Source: CAYMST01 sp964393115 (lineage in GTDB: Bacteria > Bacteroidota > Bacteroidia > Cytophagales > Cyclobacteriaceae). Taken from it: 16,426 nt of DNA. This document shows, piece by piece, positions 1-7,863 of the stretch. Where the stretch lies: contig CAYMST010000096.1 of the NCBI GenBank assembly GCA_964393115.1, positions 1 through 16,426 of the forward strand, written 5' to 3'. Positions within the stretch are counted from its first letter, which is position 1; every line of letters starts with the position of its first letter. Both the position numbers and the translations under genes were made by a program. The notes under the pieces were generated by a model. It saw only the letters and a program-made list of their open reading frames with translations, made no database searches and was not told where the DNA came from.

Positions 1-17
1 ACACTGACGTAAACTAA

Positions 18-53
18 CACACCCTTATATAGCCTAAATGGTATAAGTGTGTG
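18..53. repeat. Inverted repeat / hairpin upstream of the topA terminator
   Basis: Bases 18-29 and 42-53 pair over 12 positions with one mismatch (C23 against T48), leaving a 12-base loop. The arms read CACACCCTTATA and TATAAGTGTGTG. No T-run follows on either strand, so it is not a classical terminator. It could be an operator, or the end of a gene lying left of the window. The pairing is visible in the sequence; the role is unknown. Confidence 0.45.
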
Positions 54-68
54 ATTAAGGTTGTTCCT

Positions 69-102
69 GAAAAAATAAAGGGGCACCTAGTTAAGGAGCC
101 CC
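69..102 (-). terminator. Rho-independent terminator of topA
   Basis: Bases 80-88 pair with 94-102 (GGGGC arm against GCCCC, one internal A-A mismatch, then CCT/AGG), with a 5-base loop. Read on the minus strand, the stem is followed at once by TTTATTTTTTC. It lies about 30 bases past the topA stop codon. GC-rich stem, T-rich tail and position all fit an intrinsic terminator. Confidence 0.8.
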
Positions 103-130
103 TCGTAAAAAGTTGATGGTATTGTATGAC

Positions 131-2479
131 TTATTTTTTCTTAGTCTTGCTGGCCGCTTTGGTTCGACCGCCTTTTTTTGCTGGGGCGGTGGCTTCTAAG
201 GCCACACAGTCTTCATAAGTTAGTTCTTTAGGATCTTTATCTTTAGGGATTTTTACATTCTTCTTCCCGAATTTTATATAAGGTCCCCAACGACCATTTA
301 GAATTTGAACCTCTTCGTTTTCCTCAAATTTCTTGATCAGTTTATTTGCGTCAGCAATACGCTTTGCCTTGATGATTTCGATGGCCTCATCAGAAGTGAC
401 GGTAAGAGGGTCGTACTCTTTTCCTAAAGAGTAGAATTTACTGTCATGTCGAATATAAGGTCCGAACCGTCCAATTGCCGCTGTCATTACCTTTTCTTCG
501 AATTCACCTATTTGTCTAGGTAGCTTAAAAAGCTCTAATGCATCCTCTAGTGTTATGGATTCAATAAACTGACCTTTACGAAGCGAAGCATATTGTGGCT
601 TTTCTTCTTCTGGCGTGTCATCATCAGGGTTTTCACCGATCTGCACATAAGCACCGTATCGGCCTAGCTTGGCATATATATTTTTGCCCGTCTTAGGGTC
701 CTGACCAATCTCTCGTGTTTTCTGTATTTCTGCACGACTTATATTTTCGGTGTCTTCTACACGATTATGAAACTTGGAGTAGAAGTTCTTAATCATCCCG
801 TCCCAAGACATCTTCCCATGGGCAATGTCATCAAAGTCTTTCTCGACATTTGCGGTAAATGAGAAGTCAATGACATTCGGGAAGTGATCGACCAGAAAAT
901 CGTTTACCACCATTGCGGTATTTGTTGGGAAAAGCTTATTCTTTTCTGCACCCGTAGTTTCTGTTTCCTCAGTTTTAGAAATATCACCACCTTTTAAGAT
1001 ATACTGAGTGTAGTTTCGCTCATGTCCTTCTCGCGATTCTTTTACAATATAGTTTCTTCTTTGAATGGTAGAAATTGTTGGTGCATAGGTCGATGGACGC
1101 CCAATGCCCATTTCCTCGAGTTTTTTTACCAGACTAGCTTCTGTATATCGAGCGGGGTGTCTACTAAATATTTGGCGCGATTTGATTTGATTGAGATCAA
1201 GCTGTTGGCCAATGTTTAGTGGGGGAAGCATTCCTTTTTGTTCCTCATCTTCATCTTCGTCGTCTCTGGACTCTAAGTACACTTTTAGAAAACCTTCAAA
1301 CTTGACCACTTCTCCAGTGGCAACAAAGTTTTCCTCAGCATTGGAGATGCCAATGGTCGCAATGGTCTTCTCTAGCTTGGCGTTGGCCATTTGCGATGCG
1401 ATGGCTCTTTTCCAGATTAGATCATAGAGCTTTTTCTCGCTATCTGTGCTTCCCGCGGAATGCGCCTCAAAGTTAGTGGGGCGAATGGCTTCGTGTGCTT
1501 CTTGGGCACCTTGAGATTTGGTCTTATAGACCCTTGTTTCTACAAAATCAGATCCATAAGCACGTGTAATTTCATTGACTGCTCCGTTGACGGCTTCTTG
1601 CGACAAATTTACCGAGTCAGTTCTCATATATGATATCTTTCCAGCTTCATAGAGCTTTTGGGCGACAGACATCGTCATGGACACTGGAAACCCTAATTTT
1701 CTACTTGCCTCTTGCTGTAGGGTAGAAGTGGTAAAAGGAGGAGCGGGAGATTTCTTTAGTGGCTTTTTCTCCAGGTTTTCAATGACATACTCTGAAGTAG
1801 TACATTTTTGTAAGAAATCCTCTACCTCTTCCTGACTTTTAAACTTTTTAGGTAGCTCTGCTTGTAAGACTTTACCGCCTTCTAGGTTAAACAATGCCTG
1901 AACTTTGTAGCTCGTAGAGGATTCGAACTGGTCGACTTCTCGTTCTCGCTCAACTACTAAACGGACGGCTACGGATTGGACCCTTCCTGCGCTAAGTCCT
2001 CGTTGGATTTTTTTCCAGAGTACAGGAGATAATTCGTATCCTACAAGTCGATCTAGTATTCGTCGTGCCTGTTGAGCATTTACCAAATCTAAGTCTATAC
2101 CTCGAGGGTTTTGTAGAGCCGTTTCTATGGCCGATTTTGTGATTTCGCGAAATACAATACGTTGCGTCTTTTCTTGCTGGAGCTTTAAGGCTTCCATTAG
2201 ATGCCAACTGATGGCTTCTCCCTCACGGTCATCATCACTCGCGAGATAGACGAGTTCGGATTCTTTGACTAATTTTTTTAATTCCTTTATGACCTCCTTC
2301 TTGTCAGGAGTCACTTCGTAGGTTGGGCTAAAGTTATTTTCAATGTCTATGGATAGTCCTTCTTTGGGAAGGTCTCTCACGTGACCGTAACTGGAAGTCA
2401 CTTTGAAATCCTTTCCTAAATAGCCCTCTATTGTTTTTGCTTTAGCAGGGGACTCAACTATTACGAGGTTCTTTGGCAT
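131..2479 (-). CDS. topA: DNA topoisomerase I (type IA)
   Basis: This enzyme relaxes negative supercoils by cutting one strand through a 5'-phosphotyrosine link. The 782-residue protein opens with the Toprim fold: MPKNLVIVESPAKAK with Glu9, then SDDDREG at 81-87 with the metal-binding acidic residues. GLSAGRVQS (161-169) is a conserved type IA segment, and the catalytic tyrosine is Tyr284 in KISYMRTDS. GIGRPSTYAPTI (458-469) is another core signature. There are no CxxC zinc fingers as in E. coli TopA. Instead, three related C-terminal repeats centre on GRYGAY (606), GRFGPY (670) and GRWGPY (729), the arrangement usual in Bacteroidota. A Lys-rich tail (about 767-782) probably contacts DNA. An acidic insert (DDEDEDEE, 406-413) is a minor oddity. 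The gene stands alone and is divergent from the phosphatase at 2590. Essential housekeeping gene; identification is secure. Confidence 0.98.
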   Translation of the reverse strand: MPKNLVIVESPAKAKTIEGYLGKDFKVTSSYGHVRDLPKEGLSIDIENNFSPTYEVTPDKKEVIKELKKLVKESELVYLASDDDREGEAISWHLMEALKLQQEKTQRIVFREITKSAIETALQNPRGIDLDLVNAQQARRILDRLVGYELSPVLWKKIQRGLSAGRVQSVAVRLVVEREREVDQFESSTSYKVQALFNLEGGKVLQAELPKKFKSQEEVEDFLQKCTTSEYVIENLEKKPLKKSPAPPFTTSTLQQEASRKLGFPVSMTMSVAQKLYEAGKISYMRTDSVNLSQEAVNGAVNEITRAYGSDFVETRVYKTKSQGAQEAHEAIRPTNFEAHSAGSTDSEKKLYDLIWKRAIASQMANAKLEKTIATIGISNAEENFVATGEVVKFEGFLKVYLESRDDEDEDEEQKGMLPPLNIGQQLDLNQIKSRQIFSRHPARYTEASLVKKLEEMGIGRPSTYAPTISTIQRRNYIVKESREGHERNYTQYILKGGDISKTEETETTGAEKNKLFPTNTAMVVNDFLVDHFPNVIDFSFTANVEKDFDDIAHGKMSWDGMIKNFYSKFHNRVEDTENISRAEIQKTREIGQDPKTGKNIYAKLGRYGAYVQIGENPDDDTPEEEKPQYASLRKGQFIESITLEDALELFKLPRQIGEFEEKVMTAAIGRFGPYIRHDSKFYSLGKEYDPLTVTSDEAIEIIKAKRIADANKLIKKFEENEEVQILNGRWGPYIKFGKKNVKIPKDKDPKELTYEDCVALEATAPAKKGGRTKAASKTKKK

Positions 2480-2589
2480 TCCAGTTATCTTGTTTATTTA
2501 TCAAATGGCTTCAAAAATAGGATACGACTAAGTATATTTATCCTGTTACTGCACAAAAATATCTTTCTAAGCTTCATATCATAATCTGA
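2480..2589. promoter_or_regulatory. Divergent promoter region topA / sixA-like
   Basis: This 110-bp spacer must carry the start signals of two divergent genes. On the minus strand the octamer TATTTTTG occurs twice (2512-2519 and 2554-2561); both fit the Bacteroidota -7 consensus TAnnTTTG. Neither has a TTG/TTTG box at the expected spacing of about 19 bases upstream, so no exact promoter is called. No hairpin was seen. Confidence 0.3.
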
Positions 2590-3093
2590 ATGGTCAAAAA
2601 ATTGTTTTTAATTCGACATGCCCTTACTGAACCCGGATCAATTGGCAAGTCGGACTACGAACGCAAGCTCACGTCTGAAGGTAACCGAGATGCGGCGAAT
2701 TTGGGAAAATATTTCAATAAAAATAATACGGCTCCGCATCTTGTTATCAGTAGTTCCGCAAAACGCGCCAGTCAAACGGCCGAGATAATTGCGAGCAGAG
2801 TTAACTACAGCGTCGATCGTATTAAGTATTCAAAAGAGTTGTACGAAACGTCCGTTCGTGTATTGCTAGAAGCGGTGAACGCTATTGACGAGAAGCATAA
2901 AAATGTATTCTTAATTAATCATAATCCTGCCATAACCTACCTCAGTGAGTACTTGACGGATGCGGAAATTGGGAACGTAGTGCCCTGTGGTATGGTAGAA
3001 ATTAAAATTGAAGAACTTAAATGGGCTGAGTTGTCAAAGGGAACATGTAGCCTTACCCAGTATATGCTGCCCGAAATGAACTTGAAAATCTAG
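2590..3093 (+). CDS. sixA: SixA-type phosphohistidine phosphatase (histidine phosphatase superfamily)
   Basis: A 167-residue single-domain cytosolic member of the histidine phosphatase superfamily, close to the usual SixA length. The N-terminal signature is LFLIRHALTEPG, with Arg9 and the nucleophile His10 (RHA in place of the commoner RHG, as in SixA proteins). The second phosphate-binding arginine is Arg59 in SSSAKRASQTAE. An acidic residue follows in ELYET (about Glu86), and the second catalytic histidine is His111 in VFLINHNPAI. SixA enzymes remove phosphate from phosphohistidine, for example on HPt domains or the nitrogen PTS; the substrate here cannot be read from the sequence. It starts at ATG 2590 in an A/T-rich leader and is not in an operon. 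Family assignment is firm; the symbol reflects the family rather than proven orthology. Confidence 0.85.
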   Translation: MVKKLFLIRHALTEPGSIGKSDYERKLTSEGNRDAANLGKYFNKNNTAPHLVISSSAKRASQTAEIIASRVNYSVDRIKYSKELYETSVRVLLEAVNAIDEKHKNVFLINHNPAITYLSEYLTDAEIGNVVPCGMVEIKIEELKWAELSKGTCSLTQYMLPEMNLKI

Positions 3094-3241
3094 CGAAATC
3101 CCTGTAAGGCAATTAGCATATATGACTCACTGTACCTGTGAATGTAAATTGTTGTAAAAACTAACTGCCGTTGATGTAAATAAATTGATGAAGTGCCTAG
3201 CTTAGAAGGAAATATATCGTAACACCCCGAATTAATGTATC

Positions 3242-3601
3242 ATGGTAGTAGCTGGTAACATCATTTTATTGCTAGGTTTCTTTTTGTTTTTAGTCTTCGT
3301 TTTATATAGAGCTGATAGGCGAATAGAAGAAATAACATCGATTACCTTAAAAAGGTTATTCAAGTTTATTTTATATGCCTTTATGTTTACCCCTACTATT
3401 TATCATCATGACCCCAATACAATTGTAGCGCCGTTTCACCTTGCCACCATGACTGGTATTATGTTTTATGATGATACTTATACATTGACCATGTTTATCT
3501 GGGGTGAAGTGCTTCCTTTTTTGATGACGACAACTGGAATTTATAGCTATCTGACCATTAAAAAATCCCGAAGAAGTAAACTCTCTTCTGTAAAGGCTTG
3601 A
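3242..3601 (+). CDS. Small membrane protein of unknown function
   Basis: I do not recognise this 119-residue protein. Residues 3-22 (VAGNIILLLGFFLFLVFVLY) form a clear membrane helix. A basic stretch follows (RADRR), then an amphipathic or second hydrophobic segment (about 38-54), a weaker one (about 60-75) and another hydrophobic stretch at about 80-105. The tail KKSRRSKLSSVKA is basic, suggesting a cytoplasmic C-terminus. The hydrophobic pattern argues for a real gene, and the opposite strand carries only an unconvincing overlapping frame. It stands alone, 148 bp after the phosphatase, with no visible ribosome-binding site, which is normal for Bacteroidota. Confidence 0.5.
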   Translation: MVVAGNIILLLGFFLFLVFVLYRADRRIEEITSITLKRLFKFILYAFMFTPTIYHHDPNTIVAPFHLATMTGIMFYDDTYTLTMFIWGEVLPFLMTTTGIYSYLTIKKSRRSKLSSVKA

Positions 3602-3887
3602 ATTAGATCCTGGATGTCCCAATTTAAGTGTCAAGTGAAATATATCTAGATATTTTGCTAATCTGATATAGAGGATAAATTGGTAAGAGGAGTCTTATTC
3701 AAATCCAAGAATTAATGATTCTTGACTTATATACGATTTGAAGTCGCATTGTGCAATAGTATTTATAGAAAGAGATAAAGGATTCTGAATTGCAGATTTT
3801 ACGGGATATTGGATTTAATGTCACATGAAGAATGGGATAGGGATTTGTATGAAAAAATGATTTTGTAACCATTTAAAAGTAATAATT
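3602..3887. other. Non-coding, AT-rich spacer with a small hairpin
   Basis: This spacer has no convincing gene. Bases 3706-3712 (CAAGAAT) pair perfectly with 3718-3724 around a 5-base loop. Bases 3642-3653 form the 12-bp palindrome ATATCTAGATAT. Neither is followed by a T-run. A short open frame ends at 3868 but is too small to support. Confidence 0.4.
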
Positions 3888-4379
3888 ATGCAAACAAAAC
3901 TTTCATGGAAAAAAGGAGTTTTTTCCAACTTATATAAAATTTATTCGAATGGAGAACAAATTGGAAATTTAAGAGATAAATCATTTTCTCAGTCAGGCAT
4001 TGGGGTACTTGACAATAAGGAATATTTATTCCAGACAAAAGGATTCTTTAAACAAAAGACTCAAATTATTGATACTGCTGATAACAAAATAGTCGGAGAG
4101 ATCAATTACAATAAGTGGATGACTAAAGCAACGATAACAATAGATGATAAAACGATTAATTGGAAGTATGTTAATCTGTGGGCTACAAAATGGATTATCT
4201 TTAATTCTGAAGGGATCAATATAAAATACTCTGGTTCATCATCAGGCGGACAAATTGATTCGAATGTAGATGATTCATTACTCTTATTGAGTGGATTATT
4301 CGTGACAAATTATTACTGGGAAATGACAATTGCGGTTATGGCTGGAGCTTTTGTTCCAATATGGATGACCATGAATTAG
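3888..4379 (+). CDS. Hypothetical protein, possible tubby/scramblase-like fold with hydrophobic C-terminus
   Basis: This 163-residue protein is not recognised with confidence. Residues 1-115 are rich in alternating polar/hydrophobic beta-strand patterns with turns at NG, DK and DN, for example YKIYSNGEQIGNL, YLFQTKGFFKQKTQIID, KIVGEINYNKW and ATITIDDKTINWKY. Such repeated strands resemble small beta-barrel proteins of the tubby C-terminal/LURP-one type, but this is a guess from pattern only. A Ser/Gly linker (about 115-121) leads to a hydrophobic segment at about 130-161 that could be one or two membrane helices. The start ATG 3888 follows AAAAGTAATAATT, a typical Bacteroidota leader. It is a monocistronic gene in an AT-rich stretch. 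Confidence 0.6.
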   Translation: MQTKLSWKKGVFSNLYKIYSNGEQIGNLRDKSFSQSGIGVLDNKEYLFQTKGFFKQKTQIIDTADNKIVGEINYNKWMTKATITIDDKTINWKYVNLWATKWIIFNSEGINIKYSGSSSGGQIDSNVDDSLLLLSGLFVTNYYWEMTIAVMAGAFVPIWMTMN

Positions 4380-4544
4380 GGGGTGATTTTGTGTAAGGTA
4401 TAACAATCGAAGTGGCTAATTTCAAGGTTTGTAGCTCACTCCAACGAAGTGACGGCTTGACAGAAATTACCGCTAGTCATACGATTTGCTGTTGACAAAA
4501 ATCATTTGGTGTTTACCAGTCACTACAATACTTCAGGAGAAGAC

Positions 4545-5048
4545 ATGATCAAACTAAGACCAGCCTCAATCAACGATTTAGAATTACTCAAATACTGGGA
4601 TAAGCAACAGCATGTGATAGACTGTGATCCTGATGATGAATGGAACTGGGAAGTAGAGTTGCAACGTCATCCAGCGTGGCGAGAACAGCTAATGGCAGAG
4701 TTGGATCGTGTGCCAATTGGGTTTGTTCAAATAATTAATCCATTCCTGGAAGAAACTCACTACTGGGGAGAGGTCGATCCAAATAATAGGGCAATAGATA
4801 TCTGGATAGGAGAGAAGTATAATCTTAGTAAAGGATACGGAACCACAATGATGAGACTCGCTATCCAAAGGTGTTTTGAAGATGAACAGGTTGAGGGTAT
4901 CTTGATCGATCCTTTAAAGTCCAACGTTAAAGCACATCGCTTTTATGAAAGATTAGGTTTTGAATTTTTAAGAGAGCAAAGATTTGGAGGTAGCTTGTGC
5001 TATGTATATCGGTTGAACCGCGCCCATTCTAGTTTTGTAGACCATTGA
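4545..5048 (+). CDS. GNAT family N-acetyltransferase, AAC(6')-like
   Basis: A 167-residue cytosolic acetyl-CoA-dependent acetyltransferase. It begins MIKLRPASINDLELLKYWD, a typical GNAT strand 1/helix 1. The acetyl-CoA pyrophosphate loop is NLSKGYGTTMM (93-103; Q/RxxGxG-type). Motif B is DPLKSNVKAHRFYERLGFE (about 122-140). The order IDIWIGE, NLSKGYGT, IDPLKSN, FYERLGFE resembles the AAC(6') aminoglycoside acetyltransferase branch, but many chromosomal relatives have other or unknown acceptors, so resistance is not claimed. The reading frame is open upstream to a TTG at 4506. I prefer ATG 4545 because the conserved domain starts there and AGGAGA precedes it at 4535-4540. There is no operon partner. 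Confidence 0.85.
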   Translation: MIKLRPASINDLELLKYWDKQQHVIDCDPDDEWNWEVELQRHPAWREQLMAELDRVPIGFVQIINPFLEETHYWGEVDPNNRAIDIWIGEKYNLSKGYGTTMMRLAIQRCFEDEQVEGILIDPLKSNVKAHRFYERLGFEFLREQRFGGSLCYVYRLNRAHSSFVDH

Positions 5049-5058
5049 ATGGTATACA

Positions 5059-5079
5059 GACTTCTGCCCGTCTGAAGTC
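5059..5079 (+). terminator. Possible weak terminator after the acetyltransferase gene
   Basis: GACTTC (5059-5064) pairs with GAAGTC (5074-5079) around a 9-base loop, starting 11 bases past the stop codon. The nearest long T-run is about 28 bases further on, so it may act as a 3' stabilising hairpin rather than an intrinsic terminator. Confidence 0.3.
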
Positions 5080-5269
5080 AATCAATTTATCGTCTTCCTT
5101 TCTTAATTTTTTCCCATACGATTTACTTCATAGTTTTAATATTCTTGAAATAACCATAGAATAATTCATAATCCTTAATTAGGGGTGGCGTAGCCCAAAT
5201 ATTGTCCTGTTTTCGACGAACATGCTATTTCGTTCATTAACTTACCATACACCAATAACGATTCTGTTG

Positions 5270-6403
5270 ATGAATATATTACTGTGCCCAAATGCCTTTA
5301 AAGGTAGTTTAACAGCGTTAGAAATAGCTGAAGCTGCTGCCGTAGGTTTTAAAAAGTCATCCATTCATTTCAATTGTCAGGTAGCACCTATTGCTGATGG
5401 AGGAGATGGTACGATGGAAGTACTGGTAAGTCATTTCGATGGAGTCGTAAAAAAGCTGAACGTTCATGACCCGTTAGGTAGAGTGATAGAGGCTGATTAC
5501 GGGTTGATAGAGTACGGAAAAACTGCAGTTGTAGAATTTGCGAGTGCCTCGGGGATAAAGCATCTTACAGAGGAGGAGTTAAATCCAATGATTGCCACCT
5601 CTTATGGCACTGGACAGCTGATACAAGATGCAGTTAAAAAGGGAGCCTCACACGTGATCATTACACTTGGAGGAAGTGCAACCGTTGATGGCGCAACCGG
5701 TATACTTTCCGCCATTGGGTTTGATTTTCTGGATCACTATGGAAATGTTTTAGACGCAACCCAAGAGAGTATCTTAGGTAAGATACATAAGGTTGTTGAC
5801 CGTAGAGAAAAGGAGTTTAGGCGAGTGAGATATACCGTTCTCTGTGATGTGGAGAACACGTTACTAGGAGATAAAGGAGCTGCTGCAGTGTTTGGACCTC
5901 AAAAAGGTGCTTCGCCTCGTATGGTTCGACAATTGGAAGATCAACTGTCAAGTCTTGCTCAGTTGATGTCCGTCTTCACAGGGATTAATGTCAATGAAGT
6001 GGTAGGAGGAGGTGCAGCCGGAGGTGCAGCGGCATTCCTATGCGCTCTTCTTGACGCTGAAATGGAAAAAGGCTCGGCCTACTTATTAACGAAAACTGGG
6101 TTTTATGAGAAGCTGGCAAGTGCGGATTTGGTGTTAACGGCAGAAGGCAGGATCGACGAGCAGACCAAATATGGTAAAGGACCTTATGAAGTTGCGCGAC
6201 TTGCCAAAGAACGTTCTATTCCGGTTGTTGCTTTGAGCGGGCAAGTGGATGCTAGCTTAGAAACGCATTCTTTTGACTATTTTGATGCAATACTGCCTAT
6301 TACTTCTGGACCTATGACTTTGGAAAAAGCACTTGAGCTATCAGGGGATAATATTGAAAGGACATGTACACAAATCGGCAATATTCTGCTATTGAATAGG
6401 TAG
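5270..6403 (+). CDS. glxK: Glycerate 2-kinase (GarK/GlxK family)
   Basis: This enzyme phosphorylates D-glycerate with ATP, in this family normally giving 2-phosphoglycerate, and feeds glyoxylate/tartronate-derived carbon into lower glycolysis. The 377-residue protein carries the full family signature: LLCPNAFKGSLTALE (4-18), PIADGGDGTMEVL (40-52), VHDPLGRVIEADYG (65-78), TLGGSATVDGATG (132-144), CDVENTLLG (192-200), VGGGAAGGAAAFL (245-257) and AEGRIDEQTKYGKGP (291-305). The frame is open to ATG 5222, but the family begins at the MNILLCPNAFKGS segment, so ATG 5270 is preferred; length then matches the usual 375-380 residues. No glyoxylate carboligase or tartronate semialdehyde reductase gene is adjacent, so the pathway context is unknown. 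garK and glxK cannot be told apart here; the symbol marks the family. Confidence 0.95.
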   Translation: MNILLCPNAFKGSLTALEIAEAAAVGFKKSSIHFNCQVAPIADGGDGTMEVLVSHFDGVVKKLNVHDPLGRVIEADYGLIEYGKTAVVEFASASGIKHLTEEELNPMIATSYGTGQLIQDAVKKGASHVIITLGGSATVDGATGILSAIGFDFLDHYGNVLDATQESILGKIHKVVDRREKEFRRVRYTVLCDVENTLLGDKGAAAVFGPQKGASPRMVRQLEDQLSSLAQLMSVFTGINVNEVVGGGAAGGAAAFLCALLDAEMEKGSAYLLTKTGFYEKLASADLVLTAEGRIDEQTKYGKGPYEVARLAKERSIPVVALSGQVDASLETHSFDYFDAILPITSGPMTLEKALELSGDNIERTCTQIGNILLLNR

Positions 6404-6499
6404 TAACCAGAATTCTATAGGGATTTGTGCAATAGTTTTTGTTTCCGGTCCAACCAAAATCAGAATATAAGTTTCTGTTATAGTAGATAAATAAACAAA

Positions 6500-7066
6500 A
6501 TGATGAAAATTAAAAACTGGCCTATGCCTCGAACTACTCGATGGGCATCCCTATTGGCCTTATGCCTATTGGCTTCTTCATGCTATTTTGATGATGGCGA
6601 TAATGTTCCCGACTTTCCTGAAGGAAAGGTAAGTGGCTTTAAACCGGTTTATTCCTCTGAAGCCAGTACTGGAAGTATTGGTTTGGAAGGTCCCTCTCCT
6701 TTGAGTAGACCTGGGAAACTGGTGATGACGCAGGACTTCTTACTGATCAACGAGTTGGAAGAAGGAGTGCACGTGATTGACAATAGGAATCCGGCTAATC
6801 CTCAGAACATCGCATTTATAAGAATACCGGGCAACGTCGATGTAGCCGTAAAAGATGACTATATCTACGCAGATAGTTATGATCAACTAGTAACACTTCG
6901 ATACGACGGTGACACTGTCGTTGTGGTAGATCGCAAGGAACAGGTTTTTGAAAATAATACATTCCCACCGCGTAGAGGTGAATATTTTGAATGTATAGAT
7001 CCGAGCAAAGGACAGGTAATCAGATGGATTGAAACTACTTTAGAAAGCCCGAAATGTTACAGATAA
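6500..7066 (+). CDS. LVIVD-repeat lipoprotein (first of a pair)
   Basis: A 188-residue secreted lipoprotein. Residues 10-27 form a signal peptide (RTTRWASLLALCLLASS) ending in lipobox LASSC, so Cys28 would be lipidated; the acidic residues after it (YFDDGD) are compatible with export to the cell surface. Two propeller-like repeats of LVIVD type follow: about 72-104 (FLLINELEEGVHVIDNRNPANP) and about 112-145 (VAVKDDYIYADSYDQLVTL). The tail YFECIDPSKGQV...ESPKCYR has two cysteines that could form a disulfide. Two repeats are too few for a closed propeller. The next gene overlaps by 13 bases and encodes about five more repeats, suggesting the two proteins work together. Binding partner and function are unknown. 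ATG 6500 is chosen; ATG 6503 is equally possible. Confidence 0.8.
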   Translation: MMKIKNWPMPRTTRWASLLALCLLASSCYFDDGDNVPDFPEGKVSGFKPVYSSEASTGSIGLEGPSPLSRPGKLVMTQDFLLINELEEGVHVIDNRNPANPQNIAFIRIPGNVDVAVKDDYIYADSYDQLVTLRYDGDTVVVVDRKEQVFENNTFPPRRGEYFECIDPSKGQVIRWIETTLESPKCYR

Positions 7067-7863
7067 TTAAAATAACCGGTATATGCTGCTTGATTCTTTT
7101 GATAACTTCATGTGAAGATGACACAGCGAACGACGATAGTTTGGGTTTTAGTCCAGGTGCTAATAATGGTGGTTCAAGTGGTGGCGACGGTATTGGTGGT
7201 TCACTGAATCGTTTTACGACTAGCGGAGACCACTTATATGTGTTAAATGAAACGTCTCTGATTCCATTTGATATTTCTGATCGGGAAAATCCTACTCGCG
7301 AAAATGACATTCACTTGGGAGTAGGAATTGAGACTATATTGGTAAGAGGAGAAAATATCTTCGTGGGAACGACTACAGGGATGCATATTTTTGATATTTC
7401 CATTCCATCTGCTCCTGAGTTACTTTCTACCTATCAGCATGTGCTTTCTTGTGATCCTGTGGCCGTATCAGGAGATGTGGCGTACGTTACACTTCGTGAG
7501 GGAACAGGCTGCGGAAGACTGCGAATCAATAGAATGGATGTAGTAGACATCTCTAATCTAAAGTCTCCCTTTGAGATTAGAACCATTGCTATGGATCATC
7601 CACATGGGTTAGGGGTAGACGGTGATAACCTATTCGTCACTCAAGGAGACTTTGGGATATGGCATTATGATATTGCAAATGAACGAAACCCTCGCTATAT
7701 AGATGTATTCAGTGAAGATGCCAATGCATTTGATGTCATTGCTTTAAATGGCGTGTTGACCGTTACTGGAAAAGATGGAGTCAGGTTGTTTGATTATAGC
7801 GACCAACAAAGCAGTATCACCTTACTTAGTAAGATTGATTACCCTCAAAATGGATCAAACTGA
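7054..7863 (+). CDS. LVIVD-repeat beta-propeller lipoprotein (second of a pair)
   Basis: A 269-residue lipoprotein with its own signal peptide (LQIIKITGICCLILLITSC), lipobox ITSC and lipidated Cys20, followed by acidic EDD and a Gly/Ser-rich linker (about 31-51). About five repeats of the pattern GdxLYV...G...FDIS....P follow, at roughly 54-80, 95-124, 136-175, 186-216 and 228-258 (for example NIFVGTTTGMHIFDIS, RMDVVDISNLKSPF, GIWHYDIANERNPRY). These match LVIVD-type propeller blades known from bacterial surface proteins. The start lies inside the end of the preceding gene (13-base overlap, different frame), and the stop TGA shares its last base with the next ATG, so the three genes are translationally coupled. 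Ligand and function are unknown. Confidence 0.85.
   Translation: MLQIIKITGICCLILLITSCEDDTANDDSLGFSPGANNGGSSGGDGIGGSLNRFTTSGDHLYVLNETSLIPFDISDRENPTRENDIHLGVGIETILVRGENIFVGTTTGMHIFDISIPSAPELLSTYQHVLSCDPVAVSGDVAYVTLREGTGCGRLRINRMDVVDISNLKSPFEIRTIAMDHPHGLGVDGDNLFVTQGDFGIWHYDIANERNPRYIDVFSEDANAFDVIALNGVLTVTGKDGVRLFDYSDQQSSITLLSKIDYPQNGSN

Noticed and set aside
1022..1427. Two plus-strand frames inside topA
   Set aside because: They are antisense to the conserved topoisomerase coding sequence and have low-complexity Ser-rich translations with no domain.
3371..3634. Minus-strand 87-codon frame overlapping the small membrane protein
   Set aside because: Its translation has no recognisable pattern, whereas the plus-strand frame shows clear membrane segments.
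3642..3653. 12-bp palindrome ATATCTAGATAT as an operator
   Set aside because: Short AT-rich palindromes are expected by chance here, and it is not placed at a clear promoter.
3779..3868. Short open frame ending MSHEEWDRDLYEKMIL
   Set aside because: It is only 16 codons from ATG (29 from the preceding stop), with no leader signal and no recognisable family; it may be chance or a gene remnant.
4506..4544. Upstream TTG start for the acetyltransferase
   Set aside because: The extra 13 residues are not part of the GNAT fold, and ATG 4545 has a purine-rich AGGAGA just upstream.
4545..5048. Calling the GNAT protein an aminoglycoside resistance gene
   Set aside because: The motif order is AAC(6')-like, but the acceptor specificity cannot be read from the sequence, and chromosomal relatives often do not confer resistance.
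6404..6499. Bacteroidota promoter before the lipoprotein operon (TAAGTTTC near 6466)
   Set aside because: It is a partial match to TAnnTTTG, but no TTTG box lies at the right spacing, so no promoter is called.
7054..7066. Frameshift splitting a single LVIVD gene
   Set aside because: The downstream frame has its own full signal peptide and lipobox, so two separate genes are more likely than a sequencing error or recent mutation.
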